From Phycisphaerales bacterium (GTDB lineage Bacteria; Planctomycetota; Phycisphaerae; Tepidisphaerales; Tepidisphaeraceae): a DNA stretch of 37,705 nt. The notes below the pieces were generated by a model that was given only the letters and a program-made list of their open reading frames with translations, did no database searches and was not told the DNA's origin. Position 1 is the first letter of the stretch; every line of letters starts with the position of its first letter. Location: positions 1-37,705 of the forward strand of contig JADLBV010000049.1 of NCBI GenBank assembly GCA_020847545.1, written 5' to 3'. The position numbers and the translations under genes are program-made. Positions 9,050-15,867 of this stretch are shown one piece after another.

Positions 9050-9613
9050 ATGGATGGTGAACACGACAACCCGAATGACCAGACTCCCTGGGAGCAGACC
9101 GCGGTCGCATCACAACCGGTTGTGGCGGAAACTCTTGATACACCCGCCACGCCCCGCGCCGGGGGCTGGACGATCACGCTATTGTGTGTCGGCATCGCCT
9201 TGCTTGCCTGCTGCATCATCATCCCGCAGGCGGATGCCAACCGTCGATTGGCCTATCAACATCAAAAATTGCAGGCCGATCTGAAGCAAATCCAAAAACA
9301 GGGGGCCGTCAATGAGGAATTTCTCAAAAAAGTCGCCAATGACCCCACGCTGGCCGAACGTCTCGCCCAGCGGCAGATGAAATTCGTCCGCGAGGGAACC
9401 AGCGTCTTGAAATTGGATGGGCGCGACCCCATCGAAGGTTCACCTTTTCTGCTGGTTCGCGTCCCGCCTCCGCCACCGCAGCCCCCATTTCACCCTCCTG
9501 GCGGCCGGCTGGCATCCATCTGCCGCGACCCCCAATCCCGCACTTATGTCATGGGCGCGGGCATGCTCCTGGTCGCCTGCGGCCTGATTCTGGGTTATTC
9601 ACCCCGTCGCTGA
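9050..9613 (+). CDS. Two-TM protein with short coiled coil, unknown function
   Basis: A 187-residue inner-membrane protein. After a polar N-terminus of about 38 residues comes a first membrane segment (WTITLLCVGIALLACCIIIP, about 40-59). A charged, probably coiled-coil stretch follows (ANRRLAYQHQKLQADLKQIQKQ, in two blocks), then a soluble part with a Pro run (RVPPPPPQPPFHPP) and a second membrane segment near the C-terminus (YVMGAGMLLVACGLILGY). I do not recognise a named family, though the layout is reminiscent of lineage-specific planctomycete proteins. The ATG lies 10 bases after the enolase stop and is probably read on the same transcript. Nothing in the sequence links it functionally to glycolysis. 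Confidence 0.75.
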   Translation: MDGEHDNPNDQTPWEQTAVASQPVVAETLDTPATPRAGGWTITLLCVGIALLACCIIIPQADANRRLAYQHQKLQADLKQIQKQGAVNEEFLKKVANDPTLAERLAQRQMKFVREGTSVLKLDGRDPIEGSPFLLVRVPPPPPQPPFHPPGGRLASICRDPQSRTYVMGAGMLLVACGLILGYSPRR

Positions 9614-9685
9614 ACCAATCGACTCGCTTGGAATCATCCCTCATTCCGCTATGATCCATTGCAGTTCTCCGTTTAGGATCAACCA

Positions 9686-10717
9686 ATGCCCGGTCTGCCG
9701 TATTCCAAAGTTGAAGAGCTGGAGTTGGCGCTCAGCGAACCAACACCTGCCGTCGTGGAAATGTTTCGCCGATTAAATGGGGATCTGCTGATCCTCGGCG
9801 TCGGCGGTAAAATGGGGCCGACACTCGCCCGCATGGCCCATCGCGCCAACGAATCGGCCGGAACCAAACGCAAAATCATCGGTGTCTCCCGTTTTGGCAG
9901 TGGCGACCTGCAACAAAGACTCAACCAGTGGGGCATCGAAACCATCGCCGCCGACCTGCTCGATGAACAACAGCTTCGCAATCTCCCCGACGCCCCCAAT
10001 ATCGTTTACATGGCCGGCATGAAATTCGGCGCATCCGGCAACGAACCGCTCACTTGGGCGATGAATGCCTATCTGCCCGGCATGGTCTGCCGTCGATATC
10101 CCAAAAGCCGCATCGCCGCCTTCTCCACCGGCAACATTTACGGCCTGTTGCCGATCTCCCGCGGCGGGTCGGTCGAAAGCGACACCTTAAACCCCACCGG
10201 CGATTACGCCATGAGCTGCCTTGGCCGCGAACGCATTTTTGAACATTTCGCCAAGGCCAATCAACAGTCGATTTCCATCATCCGCCTCAATTACGCCTGT
10301 GAATTGCGTTATGGCGTTCTGGTGGACATGGCCCGCAAGGTCTGGGCCGGCCAACCGATCGATCTGGCGATGGGCAATTTCAACGTGATCTGGCAGGGCG
10401 ACGCCAATGCAATGTCCCTGATGGCACTATCCACCGCCGCCAATCCGGCGTTTGCCATAAATGTCGCCGGGCCGGAAATGATGAGCGTCCGCAGGGTCTG
10501 TGAACAGTTTTCCCAATTGATGAAAAAACCCGTCCAGTTTGTCGGCGCTGAAGCACCCGATGCGCTGTTAAGCAATGGCCAACTCGGCCATCGACTTTTT
10601 GGCTATCCCCGCGTCGGGGCCGAACGGATGATCCACTGGGTTGCCGACTGGATCATGCACGGCGGGCCGGACCTGGGCAAACCCACACATTTTGAAACTC
10701 GGGATGGAAAATTTTAA
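9686..10717 (+). CDS. NAD-dependent epimerase/dehydratase-like protein lacking the active-site Lys
   Basis: A 343-residue extended short-chain dehydrogenase. The cofactor loop is LLILGVGGKMGP (about 35-46), a variant of GxxGxxG. Later come a sugar-nucleotide-type FSTGNIYGLLP and the Tyr motif YAMSCLGRER near residue 174. The catalytic pair is normally Y-x3-K; here Cys stands at the Lys position, so dehydrogenase chemistry may be lost or altered. The C-terminal half keeps the substrate-domain pattern, including FNVIWQGDANAM. The DapA-family gene starts 40 bases later on the same strand, and the pair suggests processing of a sugar or sugar acid. The fold is certain; activity and substrate are unknown. 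Confidence 0.85.
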   Translation: MPGLPYSKVEELELALSEPTPAVVEMFRRLNGDLLILGVGGKMGPTLARMAHRANESAGTKRKIIGVSRFGSGDLQQRLNQWGIETIAADLLDEQQLRNLPDAPNIVYMAGMKFGASGNEPLTWAMNAYLPGMVCRRYPKSRIAAFSTGNIYGLLPISRGGSVESDTLNPTGDYAMSCLGRERIFEHFAKANQQSISIIRLNYACELRYGVLVDMARKVWAGQPIDLAMGNFNVIWQGDANAMSLMALSTAANPAFAINVAGPEMMSVRRVCEQFSQLMKKPVQFVGAEAPDALLSNGQLGHRLFGYPRVGAERMIHWVADWIMHGGPDLGKPTHFETRDGKF

Positions 10718-10757
10718 TTACTTCCGGAGGGTGTCGATCCCGGACGCCACAATTACA

Positions 10758-11816
10758 ATGAACCCCACCATCCAAAAAACTTTGCAAAAAGGCGTTGTCA
10801 TTCCCGCCCACCCTCTGGCATTGACCGCCAACCGCACGCTTGATGAACGCCGCCAGCGCGCCCTTGCGCGGTATTACATCGCCGCCGGTTCCGGCGGGTT
10901 GGCCGTCGGCGTTCACACCACCCAATTTGAAATCCGCGACCCCAAAATCGGCCTCTTCAAACCCGTCCTGCAATTGGCCGCCGAGGAAATGTCCCGCGCC
11001 GATGCAAACCGGGTCACTCCACTGGTGCGGATAGCCGGCATCTGCGGCACAACCGAACAAGCCACCAAAGAAGCCGCTCTGCTTCGTGAGCTGGGATATC
11101 ACGCCGGCCTGCTCAGTGTGGCCGCCATGCGCAATGCCGATGAAAAGACCCTGATCGAACACAGCCAAGCCGTTTCACAAATTCTCCCCATCATCGGCTT
11201 TTATCTCCAACCCGCCGTCGGCGGCAGGGCGTTACCCTTCTCATTCTGGCGTCGATTTGCCGAAATCCCCAACGTTGTCGCCATTAAAATGGCCCCATTC
11301 AACCGCTATCAAACCATCGACGTGGTGCGTGCCGTCGTCGAGTCCGGCCGATCCGATATCGCCCTCTACACCGGCAATGACGACAACATCGTCATGGACC
11401 TGCTGACTCCCTATCGTTTTGTCGTCAAGGGCAAACCCATCGAACGCCGAATCACCGGCGGTCTTCTCGGCCACTGGTCGGTTTGGACTCAAAAGGCTGT
11501 TCAATTGCTCGATGAATGCCACCGTCTGATCGACGCCGGCGGTGGAATCTCGGCCGAGATGCTCCGCCGCAACATCGAAGTCACCGATTCCAACGCCGCC
11601 TTTTTCGACTCCGCCAATGCCTTCGCCGGTTGCATCGCCGGCCTGCACGAAGTCCTTCGTCGCCAAGGTCTGCTCGAAGGAACATGGTGTCTTAATCCCA
11701 ACGAAACCTTCGGCCCCGGCCAACTGGATGAAATCAACCGCGCCTACGCCGCCTATCCCCACCTCAACGACGACAATTTCGTTGCCAAACACCGTGACCA
11801 ATGGCTCCGTGGCTGA
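10758..11816 (+). CDS. DapA-family (dihydrodipicolinate synthase-like) aldolase/lyase
   Basis: A 352-residue TIM-barrel lyase of the DHDPS/N-acetylneuraminate lyase superfamily, which makes a Schiff base with a keto acid. The Schiff-base Lys is K177 in NVVAIKMAPFNRY, and the catalytic Tyr is Y149 in IGFYLQPAVGG. Their spacing of 28 residues equals that of classical DapA (Tyr133/Lys161). The protein is longer than DapA (about 290) with an extended C-terminus, so it is unlikely to be the lysine-pathway enzyme and more likely acts on a sugar-derived acid. An alternative ATG at 10704 would overlap the upstream gene and add 18 residues. It is probably co-transcribed with the epimerase-like gene. 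Substrate unknown. Confidence 0.85.
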   Translation: MNPTIQKTLQKGVVIPAHPLALTANRTLDERRQRALARYYIAAGSGGLAVGVHTTQFEIRDPKIGLFKPVLQLAAEEMSRADANRVTPLVRIAGICGTTEQATKEAALLRELGYHAGLLSVAAMRNADEKTLIEHSQAVSQILPIIGFYLQPAVGGRALPFSFWRRFAEIPNVVAIKMAPFNRYQTIDVVRAVVESGRSDIALYTGNDDNIVMDLLTPYRFVVKGKPIERRITGGLLGHWSVWTQKAVQLLDECHRLIDAGGGISAEMLRRNIEVTDSNAAFFDSANAFAGCIAGLHEVLRRQGLLEGTWCLNPNETFGPGQLDEINRAYAAYPHLNDDNFVAKHRDQWLRG

Positions 11817-11839
11817 TGGTGTCCTAAAATCGGTTTCCC

Positions 11840-12322
11840 ATGGCCGATCAGTCGGATCAATTCGCCGCCGCCGTACGTCAAGCCGCCAATAGGTCCGAAG
11901 TATCGTCTGCCATTGCTTTGATCCATCAACAACTCCAAGAGCGTATCGACCAGCGCCAGCCCATCTGCGTCGCATCCGGAAAGTGTTGTCAATTCGAGCG
12001 TTACGGCCATCGGCTCTACATCACCACCGCCGAAATGGCCGCCTTCGTGGCCTCGCATGGCCAGTTACCACGCCCTCCTGCCAATGCCGATTGGGATCGC
12101 ACCGGCTGTCCGTTTCAGATTGGCCGACTGTGCGGCGTCCATGCCATCCGTCCCTTTGGCTGTCGAATCTTTTTCTGCGACCCAACCGCCACTGAATGGC
12201 AACAGCAAGAATATGAAAAGTTTCATCGCCAAATCAAAGACCTGCACCAAACCCTGCTAATCCCATATTTTTATATGGAATGGCGTCAGGCGCTGATAAA
12301 TCTCAATCTGATCTCCATTTAA
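11840..12322 (+). CDS. YkgJ-family cysteine-cluster protein
   Basis: A 160-residue soluble protein of the YkgJ type (zinc or iron-sulfur binding). The cysteines are C43, C49 and C50 in CVASGKCC, C90 and C98 in GCPFQIGRLC, then C108 and C113 in GCRIFFC. The middle part VHAIRPFGCR matches the usual R-P-x-x-C block of the family. Some planctomycete and proteobacterial members are linked to metal or iron-sulfur handling, but no function is established for this one. It starts 23 bases after the DapA-like gene and may belong to the same transcript. No ribosome site is obvious. Confidence 0.85.
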   Translation: MADQSDQFAAAVRQAANRSEVSSAIALIHQQLQERIDQRQPICVASGKCCQFERYGHRLYITTAEMAAFVASHGQLPRPPANADWDRTGCPFQIGRLCGVHAIRPFGCRIFFCDPTATEWQQQEYEKFHRQIKDLHQTLLIPYFYMEWRQALINLNLISI

Positions 12323-12370
12323 GTCACAGCACTGATTTGTCCGAAAAATTGTTGCGCAGCGAACTTGGCT

Positions 12371-12400
12371 TTGACAAGCGTAAAGCCTAGTCATTAAACT
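12371..12400 (+). promoter_or_regulatory. Candidate sigma70-type promoter for the small lipoprotein
   Basis: A perfect TTGACA (12371-12376) is followed after 18 bases by TAAACT (12395-12400), a 4 of 6 match to the -10 box. It lies 57 bases upstream of the lipoprotein start, in the only long gap (134 bases) in this part of the + strand. Confidence 0.5.
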
Positions 12401-12456
12401 AGATCGATTGATGTGAAGTTGCCCTGCATCCGGATACTCAACAGGAAGGCGTTGTC

Positions 12457-12699
12457 ATGAAGGCACTTGCGATTGCGACACTCTTGGGACTGACGCTGCT
12501 CAGTACCGCCTGCACCGGCCCAACCCGTCTGAAAAACGACATTGGCGCCACTCCCGCCTATTCCTCACGCGAACGGTTTACCATGATCGGCCGCAACTGG
12601 GATTATGAAGGCAAGCAACTCATGGACGACATCGACCATGCCCTGTTGCTTCGTCCGGCCAGCCGAAATTCCCTCTGGAACGTCCACGAAGATTATTGA
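12457..12699 (+). CDS. Small predicted lipoprotein
   Basis: An 80-residue protein with a hydrophobic N-terminal signal (residues 1-18, KALAIATLLGLTLLSTA) ending in Cys19, a plausible lipidation site although Ser rather than Leu stands at position -3. The mature part is short, with RNWDYEGKQLMDDIDHALLL and ending in NVHEDY. I do not know its function. A good ribosome site, AGGAAGG, lies 9 bases before the ATG, a promoter lies upstream and a strong terminator downstream. It is therefore probably a single-gene unit with high expression, which would fit an abundant envelope protein. Confidence 0.75.
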   Translation: MKALAIATLLGLTLLSTACTGPTRLKNDIGATPAYSSRERFTMIGRNWDYEGKQLMDDIDHALLLRPASRNSLWNVHEDY

Positions 12700-12734
12700 T
12701 ATCAGATTCTTGCGAAGAATCGAATCGTGCCAGC

Positions 12735-12778
12735 AAAAAGGTCCGTCACTTTATCAAAAAGTGCGGACCTGTTTTTTA
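12735..12778 (+). terminator. Intrinsic terminator after the lipoprotein gene
   Basis: AGGTCCG...CACTTT pairs with AAAGTG...CGGACCT (stem 12739-12770, one bulged T, short ATCA-type loop) and is followed by a run of six T at 12772-12777. An A-run in front (AAAA, 12735-12738) makes it usable from the other strand too, for the convergent gene ending at 12815. Confidence 0.88.
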
Positions 12779-12814
12779 TCTCGCAGTGGTTGCGCGGTGG
12801 TTATCAGACCGGCA

Positions 12815-13000
12815 TCAGGAGACCAGCCGCAGTTTTGGCTGTCGGCGCACCCAGCCGGCGATGCGAATTCGCTTTTCCTGGGCGCTTTGCAGGTGCTGCA
12901 GGTACTGTTTGAGCGATTCCTCGTCGAACTGTGCCAGAAAGCTGGGTTCGACCGTGGTATTGAACCGACGGATGTCATCGATGAGTTGACGTTTGTTCAT
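12815..13000 (-). CDS. Small conserved-looking protein, 61 residues
   Basis: The ATG at 13000 gives a 61-residue protein opening MNKRQLIDDIRRFN and continuing through SFLAQFDEESLKQYLQHLQ to a basic tail (VRRQPKLRLVS). It is mostly helical and charged with no membrane segment. A longer frame reaches 13144, but GGAAAG lies about 10 bases before 13000 and the extension overlaps the divergent gene. I recall similar short helical proteins in planctomycetes, but assign no function. It is divergently transcribed from the DUF4190-like gene, with 81 bases between the starts. Confidence 0.6.
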   Translation of the reverse strand: MNKRQLIDDIRRFNTTVEPSFLAQFDEESLKQYLQHLQSAQEKRIRIAGWVRRQPKLRLVS

Positions 13001-13081
13001 GTGGTGTTTACTTTCCAAAATGGCTTGTGTAACGGCCTGAATGTCTGAATCGGAAAAGGGGGCATTCGAACTTGAAAGTAC

Positions 13082-13852
13082 ATGATGGCTCAAGTTGAAA
13101 ATGAATCGACCAACGCCGGACAGGACTCGATCCGCAACCTGCACCGGATGTCCACCACCGCAGGCGTGGGCAGTCAGGATTATGTGGCAATCAACGGGAC
13201 GGCCATCGCCGCCGTGGTGCTGGGTTTGGCCAGCTCGTTGTCACTGGTCAATAATATCCTGCTGGTTGTGCCGCTGACGGGCATTGTTTTTGCCATCGTG
13301 GCGTTGCGGCAAATCAGCAACAGCGGCGGCACGCAAGGCGGACGAAGTCTGGCGTGGGCGGGCATCTTGTTATCGGTCGGTTTTGCCGGCTATGGGCTGG
13401 CTCAGCAGGTGATTCAGGCACAGGCCACCAAGCAGGACCGTCAGGAAGTGGGCAAACTGATCGATCAGTTCAGCACCGAATTGGCGGCCGGCAATTTTCA
13501 GCAGGTCTATCAGTTGTTCAGCGGGCATTTTCGCGAAGACCGGGTTGATTTGCAGGAGTTTACCAACCGACTCAAACCCGTTCAGGTCAATCCGCTTTAT
13601 GGGAACCTGAAAAAAGTGGGATGGAATGGTTTGGCGGAATTTCGCATCGACCCGCGATTGGGATATCAGCAGGCGGTGACTCTGTTGGACTTTGATTTTG
13701 AAAAGACGCAGATGCCGCTGCGTGTGGATGCCCATTTCCGCAAGGAAGGCAACCAGTGGAAGATCGACGACATTCCGCAATTTTTTGCCAAACAACCGGG
13801 ACCACCCGGACCGCCCGGCCAACCTGGTTCACAAATTCCACCGGCACATTGA
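13082..13852 (+). CDS. DUF4190-like membrane protein with collagen-like tail
   Basis: A 256-residue inner-membrane protein. After about 35 polar residues come two or three membrane segments (AIAAVVLGLASSLSLVNNIL, LLVVPLTGIVFAIVAL, and LAWAGILLSVGFAGYGLA), with the small-residue pattern of DUF4190: a loop RQISNSGG-QGGRSLAWAGI lies between the helices. A soluble domain of about 120 residues follows (LIDQFSTELAAGNFQQVYQLFSG...), which looks like an NTF2/DUF4878-type domain that ends in ...GNQWKIDDI. The C-terminus is a Pro/Gly tail with GPPGPPGQPG. Start could be either of two adjacent ATGs. It ends 2 bases before the convergent phosphatase gene ends. Function unknown. Confidence 0.75.
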   Translation: MMAQVENESTNAGQDSIRNLHRMSTTAGVGSQDYVAINGTAIAAVVLGLASSLSLVNNILLVVPLTGIVFAIVALRQISNSGGTQGGRSLAWAGILLSVGFAGYGLAQQVIQAQATKQDRQEVGKLIDQFSTELAAGNFQQVYQLFSGHFREDRVDLQEFTNRLKPVQVNPLYGNLKKVGWNGLAEFRIDPRLGYQQAVTLLDFDFEKTQMPLRVDAHFRKEGNQWKIDDIPQFFAKQPGPPGPPGQPGSQIPPAH

Positions 13853-13854
13853 TT

Positions 13855-14745
13855 TTAGGCGGGTTCAACCGCTTCCATCGCTATGATGGTCAGGTCATCC
13901 TTGGGTTCGAGGCTGCCGGATTCCGCGTCGAGTCGGCCGGCAAGGTCGTTGACCAGTTCCTCGGCCGACAAATGCCTGCGGTCGTACAAATCCTGTTGCC
14001 ATTTATCGCTGTCGAATCCCTGTTCATTGGAAAAGGCGACTTCGATTCCATCTGAAAAAATCAAAAGCCGATCGCCGGGGCGCATCGACAAACTGCGGTC
14101 CTGAAACGATTCATCGTCGAAAATGCCCAGCAGAGAGCCGTCGCATTCGAGAAATTCGATCTGTCCTTCGCGGGTCAGCAAAATGGGGGTGGGATGTCCG
14201 CCGCGGGCGAATTGAATCCCCAGCGTGTTGACGTTGATGATGCCGTACAAGGCGGTGGCGAAGGTGGCCTGTGAGAGGTTTTGTTCCAGCAGGGCGGTGT
14301 TCAAATGGGCCATCGACTCGCCCGGCTGAAGCAGGCGATACCCCTGTGGGGTGATCTGTTTGGTGATCAAGGCCCGCTTGAGATACATCGTCAGCAGCGC
14401 CGCCGGGACGCCATGACCCACCGCATCCGCCATGTAAAAGCCGACGTGTTGCTCGTCCAGACGCATGACATCGTACAAATCGCCGCTGACATAACCGGCC
14501 GGCCGATAGAGCGCATGAAACCGAACCTGACCGATCTGTGGCAATGATTTGGGAAGAAAATCGCGCTGCAATTTGGCGGCCAGCCTCATCTCCTCATCGA
14601 GGCGGTCCATCTGAAATTGCGCGGTCCGGTCGCGACGATGTTGGGCATCCAGTTCGCCGCGAAGCAGATGAATTTCACGCTGCATCGCCTCAATCCGTTC
14701 CAGCGGATCGATGTTCGTCAGGTTCGACTCAATCGCAATATCCAT
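13855..14745 (-). CDS. SpoIIE/RsbU-type PP2C serine phosphatase
   Basis: A 296-residue protein with an N-terminal coiled coil (about 12-60, ERIEAMQREIHLLRGELD...) leading into RLAAKLQRDFLPKSLP, the usual linker of RsbU-type phosphatases. The PP2C-like catalytic domain follows, with GYVSGDLYDV (metal-binding Asp), ADAVGHGVPAALL, a GGHP motif, FSDGIEVAF and a C-terminal KDDLTIIA. These proteins dephosphorylate anti-anti-sigma factors or other STAS-domain partners, controlling stress or general responses. There is no sensor domain beyond the coiled coil. The start at 14745 keeps the coiled coil and avoids a Cys/His-rich leader; no strong ribosome site is seen. No kinase or anti-sigma partner is adjacent. 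Confidence 0.9.
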   Translation of the reverse strand: MDIAIESNLTNIDPLERIEAMQREIHLLRGELDAQHRRDRTAQFQMDRLDEEMRLAAKLQRDFLPKSLPQIGQVRFHALYRPAGYVSGDLYDVMRLDEQHVGFYMADAVGHGVPAALLTMYLKRALITKQITPQGYRLLQPGESMAHLNTALLEQNLSQATFATALYGIINVNTLGIQFARGGHPTPILLTREGQIEFLECDGSLLGIFDDESFQDRSLSMRPGDRLLIFSDGIEVAFSNEQGFDSDKWQQDLYDRRHLSAEELVNDLAGRLDAESGSLEPKDDLTIIAMEAVEPA

Positions 14746-14858
14746 ATCACGTCCGAGAAAAGGCCTAAAATGATGCGATGCCGGCGTGTGAGATACAATA
14801 CAACCGGCTCCTATCATGGATTCGGCGATTGGCGGATGGGGCTTAAGCAAAATGGCGA

Positions 14859-15305
14859 TTATTTCGGCAGGGCGGGGATGTGCAATTGATCGCCGACGGC
14901 CACACCGGATCGACCGGCCGCGCCCTGATTGAGTTCAATTGCATACAAGGCGGGCGAGCCGCTGGATGTGGTGTTCCAGTCATAGGGACGCATTGATGCG
15001 ATGGAGATCACCTTGGCGTTTTCGTCAAGAAAAATGATATCCAGCGGGACGCGGGTGTTTTTCATGTAAAAATTCAGTTCCTGTGGAGCGTCAAAGATGA
15101 AAATCATCCCATGGTCGGCCGGCATGGAATCGCGGTGCATCAGGCCTCGTTCGCGGGTGGAATCGGTGTCGGCGACTTCGAGCTGGAAGGTTTGGGAGCC
15201 GATTTTCATCCCGACAACCGGCAATCCACCGGCGGGGGGGTGATCGCAGCCGCCCGGCAAAAGGCATGAACAGAGGATCAACAGGCAAACCAAAATGCTC
15301 TCCAT
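14859..15305 (-). CDS. DUF192-family exported protein
   Basis: A 148-residue protein with a hydrophobic signal (residues 1-19) and Cys residues at 12, 14 and 20, so it is secreted or a lipoprotein. The rest is a single DUF192 domain: a TRERGLMHRDSMPADHGMIF block, a run FYMKNTRVPLDIIFLDE and a C-terminal ALYAIELNQGAAGRSGVAVGD. This is a beta-barrel-like fold of unknown biochemical role, common in bacteria and archaea. Its ATG shares one base with the stop of the upstream membrane-protein gene (TGATG), so the two are translationally coupled. The phosphatase gene follows 113 bases later. Confidence 0.88.
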   Translation of the reverse strand: MESILVCLLILCSCLLPGGCDHPPAGGLPVVGMKIGSQTFQLEVADTDSTRERGLMHRDSMPADHGMIFIFDAPQELNFYMKNTRVPLDIIFLDENAKVISIASMRPYDWNTTSSGSPALYAIELNQGAAGRSGVAVGDQLHIPALPK

Positions 15306-15643
15306 CAGCGTTGATCCTTGTTTTGTCGCCGGCGCAGATTCATGGTCAATCGCATGTCCACCATGGCCAAGATGACGATGATCGCCAGCAGAATCAACGC
15401 CGCCAGCCAGATGAGCAAATAGGCCACCGGCGAACTTTTTTCATCAACGGTCCGGAAACCGGCAAAAAAAGCCACCGCCAGCAGCAGCATCATCAGCCCG
15501 TTGATCCGTCGAAGGAGCATTCGCCGGTTGTTGACGCGCTCCCCCTCAACCGACCGCAGCGCCTCGGCCGCCTTGGAATAGAACAGGTAATACCACCCGG
15601 CCGCCCCGGCCAACAACGCGAAGATCGCCGGCAGCCATTGCAT
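15305..15643 (-). CDS. Small membrane protein coupled to DUF192 gene
   Basis: A 112-residue protein with about three hydrophobic segments: residues 2-22 (QWLPAIFALLAGAAGWYYLF), 48-63 (INGLMMLLLAVAFFAGF) and 74-95 (VAYLLIWLAALILLAIIVILA). A basic tail follows (MNLRRRQNKDQR). The longer frame up to 15784 runs through the tRNA gene and is not a real N-terminus, so the ATG at 15643 is chosen. The stop overlaps the DUF192 start by one base. I do not recognise a family. Confidence 0.7.
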   Translation of the reverse strand: MQWLPAIFALLAGAAGWYYLFYSKAAEALRSVEGERVNNRRMLLRRINGLMMLLLAVAFFAGFRTVDEKSSPVAYLLIWLAALILLAIIVILAMVDMRLTMNLRRRQNKDQR

Positions 15644-15708
15644 GGGAACACTATAACAAACGGGAATGCAAAATGGTGAGCGGTGTTGATCCGCCCGCCA
15701 AATAAAGT

Positions 15709-15790
15709 GGCCTCTGTGGGACTCGAACCCACACGCCTTTGGGGCACAGGATTTTGAATCCAGCGCGTCTGCCAATTCCGCCAAGAGGCC
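15709..15790 (-). tRNA. tRNA-Leu (anticodon CAA)
   Basis: An 82-base tRNA on the - strand with a perfect 7-base acceptor stem (GGCCTCT...AGAGGCC), a D-arm starting TGGCGGAATTGG, anticodon loop TTCAAAA between GGA-type stems giving anticodon CAA, and a long variable arm (TGCCCCAAAGGCG) typical of class II Leu tRNAs. The T-arm contains GGGTTCGAGTCCC. CCA is not encoded. It sits alone between the TM protein and the GH98-like gene. Confidence 0.95.
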
Positions 15791-15867
15791 GATCTTGAAT
15801 GTGACGAAACTGTACGCCCTCCGAACGGATCGTCAAGCCTGCGCGCAACCGAAACTGCCCCGTTTTG

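Noticed and set aside
15643-15784. N-terminal extension of the small membrane protein starting MAELADALDS
   Set aside because: These codons are the tRNA-Leu gene read as protein; the real start is the ATG at 15643.
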